From assembly GCF_001613385.1 (NCBI RefSeq), contig NZ_BDCG01000015.1:248001-312000 (forward strand): DNA of 64,000 bases, read 5' to 3'. The DNA comes from Nocardia flavorosea NBRC 108225. GTDB lineage: Bacteria; Actinomycetota; Actinomycetes; Mycobacteriales; Mycobacteriaceae. The position numbers and the translations under genes were made by a program. The notes beneath the pieces are model-generated. The model was not told the DNA's origin. It ran no database searches and saw only the letters and a list, made by a program, of their open reading frames with translations. This document shows, in pieces, positions 16,997 through 25,146 of this stretch. Positions within the stretch are counted from its first letter, which is position 1. Each line of letters begins with the position of its first letter.

Positions 16997-19900
16997 ATGG
17001 GATGGAGTAACGGACCACCCAGCTGGGCGGAGCTGGAACGGGTCCTGTCCGGTCGCGCGAAGCCCGGGCAGCCACCCGGCGACGGCGGAGATGCCCCGGC
17101 GTGGAGCCGCAGTCGCGGTGAGTACCGGGCCGAACCGCTGGTCCGGCCGGCGGGTCCGGCGGTTCCCTACGCGGAACTGCATGCGCATTCGGCGTTCAGT
17201 TTCCTCGACGGTGCCTCGCCGCCGGAGGAGATGGTCGCCGAGGCCGCGCGGCTGGGCCTGTCGGCGATCGCGCTCACCGACCACAACGGTTACTACGGGG
17301 TGGTGCGGTTCGCGGAAGCCGCGGCCGAATACGGTATGCCCACGGTGTACGGGGCGGAACTCACGCTCGTGAAACCCGGTATAGCGCAGAACGGTTCGGT
17401 GATACAGACCGGGGACGCGCGGTCTCGCAACGGTATCGATCCGGTGCTTCGTAACGGGGCCGATTCGGCGCGGAGCGCGGTTGCCGGCCCGAGGAATGCG
17501 GACTCCCCGCCTCGTACCGGCGCCCCGGATCCGGAAGGGGAGCATCTGCTGGTGCTGGCACGCGGTCAGGAAGGTTATCGGCGGCTGTCCCGGGAACTCG
17601 CGGCGGCGCATATGGCAGCGGGGGAGAAGGGGATCCTGCGTTACGACCTCGACGCGCTCACCGCGGCGGCCGGCGGGCACTGGCAGATACTCACCGGTTG
17701 CCGTAAGGGTCGCGTGCGGCGGGCGCTGGAACAGGACCTCGCGGACGGTGGGCAACCGCTGCGTACCGAGGCAGCCCTGCGTGACCTGTGCGAGCGTTTC
17801 GGCGCCGACCGGGTCGCGGTGGAACTCACCCGTTACGGACTGCCGGGCGACGACGAACGCAACAGCGCACTCGCCGCGGTGGCGGAGCGGGCAGGGATTC
17901 CCGTGGTGGCGACCACCGCCGCCCATTTCGCGTCCCCCGCCCGCGGTCGCCGCGCCGCCGCACTGGCCGCTATCCGCGCCCGGCGCAGTCTCGACGATCT
18001 CGCCGGCTGGCTCGCCCCCGCCGGCGGCACCCATCTGCGTTCGGGGGCGGAAATGGCCGGACTGTTCGCGGAATTCCCGGCTGCGGTAGCGAATTCGGTA
18101 CTGATCGCCCGCGAGTGCGCATTCGATCTGAAGCTGATCGCGCCGCAGCTGCCGCCGTTCGATGTGCCCGCCGGTCACGACGAGAACTCCTGGTTGCGTG
18201 AACTCACGCTGCGTGGCGCCGCCGACCGTTACGGAACCCCGTCCCGGAACCCGGCGGCCTACCGGCAGCTCGAACACGAACTCGCCGTGATCGAGCAACT
18301 CGGATTCCCCGGCTATTTCCTGGTGGTGCACGATATCGTGCGGTTCTGCCACGATCACGACATCCTGTGCCAGGGAAGAGGTTCGGCCGCCAATTCCGCC
18401 GTCTGCTTCGCCATCGGGATCACCAATGTCGATCCGGTGGCCAACAAGCTGTTGTTCGAACGTTTCCTCTCTCCGGAGCGGGACGGGCCGCCCGATATCG
18501 ATGTGGATATCGAATCGGACCGCCGCGAGGAGGCGATCCAATACGTGTACCGCAGATACGGCCGGGACTATGCGGCGCAGGTGGCGAATGTGATCACCTA
18601 TCGCGGGAAATCCGCGGTGCGCGACGCCGCCCGCGCGCTCGGTTTCGCCCCCGGCCAGCAGGACGCCTGGAGCCGGCAGGTGAGCCGGTGGACCGGGGTG
18701 GGCGCGGAAACCGGCACCGATATCCCCGCGCCGGTACTGGAACTGGCCGCCGATATCGAAGGCCTGCCCCGGCATCTGGGAATCCATTCCGGCGGGATGG
18801 TGATCTGTGACCGGCCCATCGCCGATGTATGCCCGGTGGAATGGGCGCGCATGGCCGGGCGCAGTGTGCTGCAATGGGACAAGGACGATTGCGCGACAGC
18901 GGGTTTGGTGAAATTCGACCTGCTCGGGCTGGGGATGCTCTCCGCGCTGCACTACATGATCGATCTGGTCCGCGAACATATCGGGGTGACGGTCGAACTA
19001 CACACCCTGGACCTCACCGAACCGGCCGTGTACGAAATGCTGTGCCGCGCGGATTCGGTAGGTGTTTTCCAGGTGGAATCCCGTGCGCAGATGGCGACCC
19101 TGCCACGATTGAAACCGGAGAAATTCTTCGATCTGGTGGTCGAGGTCGCGCTGATCCGGCCCGGGCCCATTCAGGGCGGATCGGTGCATCCCTACATCCG
19201 TCGTAAAAACAAGGTGGAGAAGGTCACCTTCGAGCACGAGGCGCTGCGGAACTCGCTCGAACGAACCCTCGGCGTACCACTGTTCCAGGAGCAGTTGATG
19301 CAGATGGCGGTCGACGTCGCCGGATTCACCCCGGTGGAAGCCGACCAACTGCGCCGCGCCATGGGATCGAAACGCTCCCCGGAGAAGATGGAGCGGTTGC
19401 GCGGGCGGTTGTACGAGGGGATGCGCGATCTGCACGGGATAACCGGCGAACTCGCCGACCGTATCTACGAAAAACTCCTCGCTTTCGCGAATTTCGGCTT
19501 TCCGGAAAGCCATTCACAGAGTTTCGCGGCACTGGTCTTCTACTCTGCCTGGTTCAAACTGCACTATCCCGCGGCGTTCTGCGCCGGACTGCTGCGGGCA
19601 CAGCCGATGGGTTTCTATTCCCCGCAGTCACTGGTCGCCGACGCCCGCCGGCACGGGGTCGCGGTGCACGGCCCGGATATCAATGCCAGTCTGTCCGAGG
19701 CCACGCTGGAACAGCGGGGCACCGAGGTGCGGCTGGGCCTGGCGACGGTACGCGGTATCGGTTCGGACCTCGCGGACAAAATCGTGGCGGCCCGGGCGGA
19801 AGGCGGTCCCTACACGTCCTTCCTCGACCTCACCGGGCGCGTGGAAATGACCGTGCCGCAAGCGGAATCGCTGGCCACCGCGGGCGCGCTCGGCTGTCTG

Positions 19901-20422
19901 GGGTATTCGCGCCGGGAAGCGCTGTGGGCGGCCGGAGCGGCCGCGGGCGAACGTGCCGACCGGCTCCCCGGAACCGGCGCCTCGACCAGTACACCCGCCC
20001 TACCCGGTATGAGCGACCTCGAACACGCCGCCGCCGACGTCTGGGCCACCGGGGTCTCACCGAACAGTTACCCCACCCAGTTCCTGCGCCCCCGGCTGGA
20101 CGCACTCGGCGTGATCCCGGCCGCCGGCCTGCTCGCGATCCCCGACGGAACCCGGGTCCTGGTCGGCGGTGCGGTCACCCACCGGCAGCGGCCCGCCACC
20201 GCCGGCGGGGTCACCTTCCTGAACCTGGAAGACGAAACCGGCATGGTGAACGTGGTGTGCTCGGCCGGTCTGTGGACCCGCTACCGCCGGCTCGCCCAGG
20301 GGGCGACAGCGCTGCTCATCCGCGGGCGGGTACAGAACGCCGAAGGCGCGGTGAGCATCTACGCCGAACACCTCCGCCACCTGGATATGCGTATCGGTTC
20401 CCGCTCCCGCGACTTCCGCTAG
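16997..20422 (+). CDS. dnaE2: Error-prone DNA polymerase III alpha subunit DnaE2
   Basis: A 1141-aa C-family polymerase for damage-induced mutagenesis. The PHP domain starts at YAELHAHSAFSFLDG (about 58-72) with HxH and TDHNGYYG metal motifs. A 55-residue Arg/Gly/Asp-rich insertion interrupts it (about 126-181). The polymerase active site contains PDIDVDIESD (499-508), then the fingers and beta-binding regions, and an OB fold near the C-terminus (GGVTFLNLEDETGMVNVV). ATG 16997 follows GAGG by six bases; the much longer frame upstream is antisense to the SDR gene. It is second in an SOS-boxed operon. No imuA'/imuB follow here. Confidence 0.95.
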   Translation: MGWSNGPPSWAELERVLSGRAKPGQPPGDGGDAPAWSRSRGEYRAEPLVRPAGPAVPYAELHAHSAFSFLDGASPPEEMVAEAARLGLSAIALTDHNGYYGVVRFAEAAAEYGMPTVYGAELTLVKPGIAQNGSVIQTGDARSRNGIDPVLRNGADSARSAVAGPRNADSPPRTGAPDPEGEHLLVLARGQEGYRRLSRELAAAHMAAGEKGILRYDLDALTAAAGGHWQILTGCRKGRVRRALEQDLADGGQPLRTEAALRDLCERFGADRVAVELTRYGLPGDDERNSALAAVAERAGIPVVATTAAHFASPARGRRAAALAAIRARRSLDDLAGWLAPAGGTHLRSGAEMAGLFAEFPAAVANSVLIARECAFDLKLIAPQLPPFDVPAGHDENSWLRELTLRGAADRYGTPSRNPAAYRQLEHELAVIEQLGFPGYFLVVHDIVRFCHDHDILCQGRGSAANSAVCFAIGITNVDPVANKLLFERFLSPERDGPPDIDVDIESDRREEAIQYVYRRYGRDYAAQVANVITYRGKSAVRDAARALGFAPGQQDAWSRQVSRWTGVGAETGTDIPAPVLELAADIEGLPRHLGIHSGGMVICDRPIADVCPVEWARMAGRSVLQWDKDDCATAGLVKFDLLGLGMLSALHYMIDLVREHIGVTVELHTLDLTEPAVYEMLCRADSVGVFQVESRAQMATLPRLKPEKFFDLVVEVALIRPGPIQGGSVHPYIRRKNKVEKVTFEHEALRNSLERTLGVPLFQEQLMQMAVDVAGFTPVEADQLRRAMGSKRSPEKMERLRGRLYEGMRDLHGITGELADRIYEKLLAFANFGFPESHSQSFAALVFYSAWFKLHYPAAFCAGLLRAQPMGFYSPQSLVADARRHGVAVHGPDINASLSEATLEQRGTEVRLGLATVRGIGSDLADKIVAARAEGGPYTSFLDLTGRVEMTVPQAESLATAGALGCLGYSRREALWAAGAAAGERADRLPGTGASTSTPALPGMSDLEHAAADVWATGVSPNSYPTQFLRPRLDALGVIPAAGLLAIPDGTRVLVGGAVTHRQRPATAGGVTFLNLEDETGMVNVVCSAGLWTRYRRLAQGATALLIRGRVQNAEGAVSIYAEHLRHLDMRIGSRSRDFR

Positions 20423-20433
20423 CTGTGTTTATC

Positions 20434-20718
20434 GGTGCCGACTCCGCCGGCGCGGGGTTTCGGCCCCTCTTGGTCCCTGCTTTCCGTCTCGGCACTCGCG
20501 GCTGCGCCGCATCGCACCGAGTACGGAAAGCAGGGACGGGCCGAAACCTTTCACGGCCTCGCTGAACTCGGCGCCGCCGTTGGTTGCGTCCGATCTGTGG
20601 GGGTGGCCGAAATCTGACGCATCTTGTTGAGCTCGGCGCCACCGTTGGTTGCGTCCGGCCCGTGGGGGTGGCCGAAACCTGACGCATCTTGCTGAGCTCG
20701 GCGTCGCGGCCGGCTACG
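20434..20718 (-). repeat. Dispersed intergenic repeat, copy 1 (complete)
   Basis: After dnaE2 comes the fullest copy of a repeat found five times in the window. Reading left to right: a GC palindrome remnant with GCGGGGTTTCGGCCC; a long stem-loop (GGTTTCGGCCC 20456-20466 and GTCCCTGCTTTCCG 20473-20486 pairing with CGGAAAGCAGGGAC 20524-20537 and GGGCCGAAACC 20538-20548); and three tandem units beginning (A/T)GA(A/G)CTCGGCG at 20561, 20626 and 20691, a period of exactly 65 bp. It is inverted relative to the other copies. Confidence 0.8.
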
Positions 20719-20856
20719 TCGCGTACGACGCGGAGCGCCGGTTCGTGAAGCCGATCCGGCGATGGTGCTGTCGGGATGGATGCTAGCGGTGCCGGTCCGG
20801 GGTCGCGGGGCCGGCGTTCGGGTACCTGATCCCCGAACACCCATTACGCTGCCAGC

Positions 20857-21909
20857 ATGCGAAAGCTCGGGGTGTTGTTCGTGGTCCTGTGTGGTTCGGT
20901 GCTGCTCGCCGGATGCGGTGGCGGTTCCGGGTCCACCACGGACGCGCCGGCATCGATGGAAGGTGGCGCGCCCGCCGCGACCCCGGGGTTCCGGGTCCAG
21001 CAGGCACCGGCCCGGGAACAGGCACCCGTACCGGACAACGGGCCGCAGGTCACCGACCGTAAGGAAGTGGTCACCGGGACGGTGGATCTCACCGCCGACG
21101 ACCCGATCGCCGCCGCGCAGACCTTGACCGACCGCGTGATCCGGCTGGACGGGCGGATCGATCAGCGCACCGAGAACCCCGGCACCGGGGACGACGATCC
21201 GCACGCGAATCTGGTCATCCGGATCCCGGCCGGCGAAACCGACGCGTTCATCGACGGTCTCGGGGAGATCGGCGAGGTCACCGAGATCAGCACCAACCGT
21301 GACGACGTCACCCTGCAATGGCAGGACCTCGATGCCCGGATCACGGCCCTGCGCGCCTCGGTCGACCGGCTCCGCGATCTGATGGCCCGCGCCGCCAATA
21401 CCGCCGACCTCATCGCCGCCGAAGAAGCCCTCGCCGACCGGCAGGCCGAACTCGACAGTCTCACCGGCCAGCGCCGCTACCTCGACGACCAGATCACCCT
21501 CTCCACGCTGACCATCGATATCGGCACCACTGCCGAGAAGAAGGGCGATACCGGACCCGCCAACTTCTGGGACGGTGTGGTCGACGGATGGCATTCGCTG
21601 ATCGACTGGTTGAAGGACGCCGTGGTGTTCGCCGGGCAGGCACTGCCGTGGCTGGGCTTCCTTGCCGTACTCGGTGCGATCCTCGCGGCGGTGGTCCGGC
21701 TCTTCCGGGGGCGGCGTCATCGGTCCCGCACCACCACAGCGGTTACGCCCCCGGTGGGATCCGTCGGCTCCGCAACCCCGGAGGCCGCCGCCGTTTCGGC
21801 CGAAGAGTCCGGTGCTGCCGGTAAGCCCGGGGCGGCGGACAAGTCCGCTCATCCGACGGACAAGTCCGGCGGACCCGCGGACGAGTCCGGTGGATCGGCC
21901 GGAGAATAG
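20857..21909 (+). CDS. DUF4349 lipoprotein
   Basis: A 350-aa exported lipoprotein. The signal peptide ends in the lipobox LLAGC (Cys about 20), then a Thr/Pro-rich linker. The DUF4349 core (about 68-235) contains a coiled-coil (ITALRASVDRLRDLMARAAN; AEEALADRQAELDSLTGQRR), followed by one membrane helix (about 257-280) and a low-complexity tail with DKS/DES repeats (ADKSAHPTDKSGGPADESGG). DUF4349 proteins sit in the envelope with both a lipid and a membrane anchor; function unknown. It is followed after six bases by the DUF167 gene. Confidence 0.88.
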   Translation: MRKLGVLFVVLCGSVLLAGCGGGSGSTTDAPASMEGGAPAATPGFRVQQAPAREQAPVPDNGPQVTDRKEVVTGTVDLTADDPIAAAQTLTDRVIRLDGRIDQRTENPGTGDDDPHANLVIRIPAGETDAFIDGLGEIGEVTEISTNRDDVTLQWQDLDARITALRASVDRLRDLMARAANTADLIAAEEALADRQAELDSLTGQRRYLDDQITLSTLTIDIGTTAEKKGDTGPANFWDGVVDGWHSLIDWLKDAVVFAGQALPWLGFLAVLGAILAAVVRLFRGRRHRSRTTTAVTPPVGSVGSATPEAAAVSAEESGAAGKPGAADKSAHPTDKSGGPADESGGSAGE

Positions 21910-21915
21910 GGCGGC

Positions 21916-22143
21916 ATGGCGACCACGGTGCGCGCAATGATCAAGCCGAACAGCCGCAAAGGCCCGCTGGTGGAAGAACTACCCGACGGCACCTTGCAAC
22001 TGTGGGTGCGGGCACCGGCCGTCGAGGGCAAAGCGAACAAGGCCGCAGCCGAACTGCTCGCCGGTTATTTCGGGGTCCCCAAAAGCGCGGTACGACTCAC
22101 CGCGGGAGCGACGGCCCGGCACAAGAGGTTCGAGATCGGCTGA
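21916..22143 (+). CDS. DUF167 (YggU-like) protein
   Basis: A 75-aa conserved protein. The family pattern is clear: VRAMIKPNSRKGPLVEE, then LWVRAPAVEGKANKAAAELL, then KSAVRLTAGATARHKRFEI. It folds as a small alpha/beta domain found in most bacteria, archaea and eukaryotes; no activity is established. It lies six bases after the DUF4349 lipoprotein gene and is probably cotranscribed. Confidence 0.92.
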   Translation: MATTVRAMIKPNSRKGPLVEELPDGTLQLWVRAPAVEGKANKAAAELLAGYFGVPKSAVRLTAGATARHKRFEIG

Positions 22144-22158
22144 TCCGGGAAGCCGGAG

Positions 22159-22383
22159 TCACTCGTCCACATCACCCGGTTGCAGATTTCCGTCGTATGG
22201 CTCCTCCGGGCATTCCACGGCCTCGGCCACCAGCTGTGGTAGCACCCCACCCGGTTTCGCGTAGTTCTGATTCGGCGAATCCGGCGCATAGGTGACCTCG
22301 ACGAGCAGCCTCACGCGATCCTGGATCGGATCCGGAGATACGGCCGGGATCAGACCGCGCCCGGGAACCCGTGCTGGCGCCAC
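22159..22383 (-). CDS. Small acidic hypothetical protein
   Basis: A frame of up to 74 codons whose conserved-looking core is DRVRLLVEVTYAPDSPNQNY, then AKPGGVLPQLVAEAVECPEE, then PYDGNLQPGDVDE. It overlaps the end of trmL by 34 bases if GTG 22383 is used; the true start may be nearer the core. The acidic C-terminus and strand/helix alternation look like a real protein. I do not recognise the family. Confidence 0.5.
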   Translation of the reverse strand: MAPARVPGRGLIPAVSPDPIQDRVRLLVEVTYAPDSPNQNYAKPGGVLPQLVAEAVECPEEPYDGNLQPGDVDE

Positions 22384-22814
22384 GCCTCGTACACCGCCAC
22401 CGCTGCCGCGTTGGCGAGGTTCATCGACCGGCGGCCCGGCAGCATCGGGATGCGCACCTCTCCGGTGAGGTGCTCGTCGGCGAGTACTTCGGCCGGCAGC
22501 CCCGACGGTTCGGCGCCGAAGAGCAGCACGTCACCCGGGCGGTAGGCGATATCGGTGTGCGGAGTACCCGCTCTCGTCGTGAACGCGTACACCCGCTCGG
22601 GCATCAGCCGCGACCATGCGGTGGCCAGGTCCGGATGGACGGTTACCGAGGCCAGGTCGTGATAGTCCAGTCCGGCTCGCCGCAGCTTGGCCTCCGACAG
22701 GTCGAAGCCGAGCGGCTCGATCAGATGTAACTCGCTGCCCGATCCGGCGGCCAGCCGGATCGCATTACCTGTATTGCCCGGTATCCGCGGTTCGTGGAAC
22801 ATCAATCGGAACAC
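22350..22814 (-). CDS. trmL: tRNA (cytidine(34)-2'-O)-methyltransferase
   Basis: A 154-aa SpoU/TrmD-class (SPOUT) methyltransferase of TrmL length. The knot motifs are visible: EPRIPGNTGNAIRLAA (motif 1), VLLFGAEPSGLPAEVL (motif 2, SAM-binding knot) and RIPMLPGRRSMNLANAAAVA (motif 3). TrmL 2'-O-methylates the wobble base of leucine tRNAs. GTG 22814 is chosen because the family N-terminus MFxxxxxEPxIPxNTGN is kept from there. Confidence 0.92.
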   Translation of the reverse strand: MFRLMFHEPRIPGNTGNAIRLAAGSGSELHLIEPLGFDLSEAKLRRAGLDYHDLASVTVHPDLATAWSRLMPERVYAFTTRAGTPHTDIAYRPGDVLLFGAEPSGLPAEVLADEHLTGEVRIPMLPGRRSMNLANAAAVAVYEAWRQHGFPGAV

Positions 22815-22869
22815 AGCCGACCAGTCAACCAGGTGGTGGTGGCCAGGAACGGCCCAGCCCGTGCCGGAA

Positions 22870-23411
22870 CGATTATCGGGTGACGTACCGCTCCTCGGCG
22901 GGCCATCGGCCTGGACGGTCCAGACGGAGACCGCTGCGCCGAATCGGTCCGGGCGGCGCCGCGCTACCGGTGAAGTGACAGCGGTGGACCGTGCCGTCGC
23001 CGTCGACGGATAGCACCGAATCCCGGCCCAGGGAAGGTGCGGGTCGCGGCTGAACGGGAAGAACGGGGCGATCGCGGTCCACTCGGCGTCGGTGTCCCCC
23101 TCGGCGGCGTTGATCCAGTGGTAGAAGCGGCCGGGCAGAACGGCACGGAGCCGTCGGGCCGATCACGCCGTCGATCCGCCACTCGGGTATCGCGGGTCCG
23201 GGACCGCGCGGATCCCACCTCGCGCGGCGCGGGCCTCGGATCCGTCGAAGCTCTGGACACCGAGGCTGATCCGCGTTGCGCCCCGCGCCGTGAGTACGGC
23301 CAGGCTGACGCGGCGGCAGGGGAGGCCTCCGCGGAGAAGCCGATACCGCGCAGGTCGGCGCCCATGGTGTGTTCGGCGATATCGCACAATCGGGTGAGTT
23401 CGCAGGCCTGA
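22870..23411 (-). pseudogene. Decayed STM4011-like radical SAM gene
   Basis: Fragments of one protein are spread over different minus-strand frames. GRFYHWINAAEGDTDAEWTA, then IAPFFPFSRDPHL, is in one frame; LGRDSVLSVDGDGTVHRCHF continues the same family in the next, so there is a frameshift near 23040. Further upstream pieces such as ARGATRISLGVQSFDG lie in another frame. The PFFP...SVDGDGTVxRCHF stretch is characteristic of the C-terminal part of STM4011-type radical SAM proteins. The 5' part with the CxxxCxxC cluster and the normal C-terminus are missing. Confidence 0.6.
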
Positions 23412-23437
23412 ACGGCCCATCTGGAACAATTGCCACC

Positions 23438-23764
23438 GTGACCGACGCCGAGACTGTGACCGAGGGCGATCCCGGCACCGGTAGCCGCCTGGCCGTGTTC
23501 CTGCGCTGCCATCTGCCGATGGTGGTGGTGGTCGCGGTGATCGCGGTCGCCGTGGTGTTCGTCGCCCAGGACAGGTGGCGACGCGGCGCCATCTTCTTCG
23601 GGGGCGCCACGTTGATCGCCGCCGCATTCCGGTTGTGCCTGCCCACGGTCCGGGTGGGGTTGCTGGCAGTACGCAGCAAACCGTTCGATGTGGGCGCGCT
23701 GACCCTGCTGGGCAGTGTGATCGTGTTCCTCGCCGCCACCATCAATACGCTCGGCGTGAGCTGA
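23438..23764 (+). CDS. DUF3017 membrane protein
   Basis: A 108-aa protein with a short hydrophilic N-terminus and three hydrophobic segments (LPMVVVVAVIAVAVVFVAQD; GAIFFGGATLIAAAF; ALTLLGSVIVFLAATI). This is the actinobacterial DUF3017 layout. GTG 23438 gives the normal length. In mycobacteria this gene follows folD; here folD is absent and the decayed radical SAM gene lies upstream. It converges with metX. Function unknown. Confidence 0.82.
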   Translation: MTDAETVTEGDPGTGSRLAVFLRCHLPMVVVVAVIAVAVVFVAQDRWRRGAIFFGGATLIAAAFRLCLPTVRVGLLAVRSKPFDVGALTLLGSVIVFLAATINTLGVS

Positions 23765-23812
23765 AACATTCCTGCGCCCGGGGTGTTTCCGGGTGCCGGA
23801 GGCGATTACGCG

Positions 23813-24958
23813 TCAGCGGTGGGTGCGGGCCAGACCCATCGTCTGGACCAGCAGCTTGCCGATGGCCTCGGCCTCGGTGAGGAAGGCATCGTGACCGTCG
23901 CGCGACGAGATGACCTCGAAATGCCGGCAGCCCGCCAGGCCCTCGGCCAGTTCCCGCTGGGTGTGCAGCGGGTACAGCCGGTCGGAGTCGATCCCGCCCA
24001 CGATGCACGGCACCTCGGCGCGTGCCATCGCCGCCTCGATCCCGCCGCGGCCGCGGCCGATATCGTGCCGGTTCATCGCCTCGCTGAGCAGCACATAGGT
24101 GGCCGGATCGAACCGCTTGCACAATTTCTCGGCCTGGTACTCGAGATAGCTCTGCACCGCGTACCGGCCGCCGTCCCAGGGGTCTTCACCGGCCTGCGGA
24201 CTGTTGGCGAACCGGCTGTCCAGCTCGACCTCCGTGCGGTAGGTGAGATGCGCGATCCGCCGGGCGATGCCCATCCCGGCCATCGGCGCCCGGCCGGTGC
24301 CGTGGTAGTTACCGCCCTGCCAGTCGGGGTCGCCGGTGATGGCGGCGATCTGGGTGGTCTGCGTGCCGATCTGGTCCGCTGTCGCGCGGGCGCCGACGGC
24401 GAGGACCAGCGCCGCGGCCAGGCGCTCCGGGGCGCACAGCATCCACTCGAGGACCCGCATACCGCCCATCGAACCGCCGATCGCCGCCGCCAGGCGGTCG
24501 ATACCGAGCACGTCGAACAGTCGCAACTCGGCACTCACCTGGTCGCGGATGGAGATCTCCGGGAAGCGTGCACCCCACGGCGTGCCGTCGGGGGCCGGGG
24601 ACCCTGGCCCGGTGCTGCCCTGACAACCACCGAGCACATTGGTGGCGACCACACACCATTCGTCGGTGTCGATCGGCGCGCCCGGCCCGACCATCCCGTT
24701 CCACCATCCGGGTTGCGGATGGTCGGCATCGGGTTCGCCCACCACATGGGAATCGCCGGTCAGGGCGTGCTCGATCAACACCACGTTGTCCATGGCCGGG
24801 GACAGTTCGCCCCAGCGCTGGACGACCAGTTCGACCGCCGGCAGCCGGGCCCCGTTCTCCAGGGTGAGTTCGCCGATCTCGATCACGCCGACAGTGCCGT
24901 CGGACGGTGGTAGCTGCGCCACGGGTACGGCCGCGGTCCGGTCGGTGCTCACCTTCAC
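23813..24958 (-). CDS. metX: Homoserine O-acetyltransferase
   Basis: A 381-aa alpha/beta-hydrolase-fold enzyme that acetylates L-homoserine with acetyl-CoA, the first committed step of methionine synthesis by direct sulfhydrylation. The nucleophile Ser163 is in GGSMGG, the Asp in VGGIDSDRLYP and the His in SRDGHDAFL; GGCQGSTGP is the family oxyanion region. GTG 24958 overlaps the stop of an upstream 57-aa frame (GTGA); a second in-frame GTG is at 24952. Longer frames run through the SAM-IV riboswitch and are not coding. metY, usual partner in actinomycetes, is not adjacent. Confidence 0.94.
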   Translation of the reverse strand: MKVSTDRTAAVPVAQLPPSDGTVGVIEIGELTLENGARLPAVELVVQRWGELSPAMDNVVLIEHALTGDSHVVGEPDADHPQPGWWNGMVGPGAPIDTDEWCVVATNVLGGCQGSTGPGSPAPDGTPWGARFPEISIRDQVSAELRLFDVLGIDRLAAAIGGSMGGMRVLEWMLCAPERLAAALVLAVGARATADQIGTQTTQIAAITGDPDWQGGNYHGTGRAPMAGMGIARRIAHLTYRTEVELDSRFANSPQAGEDPWDGGRYAVQSYLEYQAEKLCKRFDPATYVLLSEAMNRHDIGRGRGGIEAAMARAEVPCIVGGIDSDRLYPLHTQRELAEGLAGCRHFEVISSRDGHDAFLTEAEAIGKLLVQTMGLARTHR

Positions 24959-25128
24959 GCGATGGCTTCCGCCCGCTGGGCCGCGACCGGCGGCAATAGC
25001 CGAATTATATGAGTCGCGGTCGTGAAGTGGGCGGGGATACTGCCAGCGGTCATATCGTGCTCCAGAGAATAGGGGGTTGCTCGCCGCGTTACGGAGTGCC
25101 AGGGCCGAGGCGACCAGCACCGGCACAT
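24955..25128 (-). CDS. 57-aa ORF between riboswitch and metX
   Basis: An AGGAGG site (25137-25142) lies exactly 8 bases before ATG 25128, the best ribosome site in this region. The frame (MCRCWSPRPWHSVTRRATPY...; ending LLPPVAAQRAEAIA) runs to a TGA that overlaps the metX GTG as GTGA. About three quarters of its third codon positions are G or C, lower than neighbours. It does not resemble MetY. It may be a leader peptide coupling riboswitch-controlled initiation to metX, or residue of a deletion that removed metY. Confidence 0.45.
   Translation of the reverse strand: MCRCWSPRPWHSVTRRATPYSLEHDMTAGSIPAHFTTATHIIRLLPPVAAQRAEAIA
25004..25009 (-). promoter_or_regulatory. Possible internal -10 (TATAAT) before metX
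   Basis: A perfect TATAAT on the minus strand about 46 bases before metX, in a locally A/T-rich patch. No clear -35 is seen 17 bp upstream. If used, it would give riboswitch-independent metX mRNA. Confidence 0.35.
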
Positions 25129-25146
25129 AACGGCGACCTCCTGACA

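Noticed and set aside
16937..18979. 680-codon frame antisense to dnaE2
   Set aside because: The plus strand encodes a clear DnaE2; the antisense translation has no motif.
20561..20715. Tandem 65-bp repeats considered as a CRISPR array
   Set aside because: Whole units are repeated with no unique spacers, copies are dispersed and no cas genes are present.
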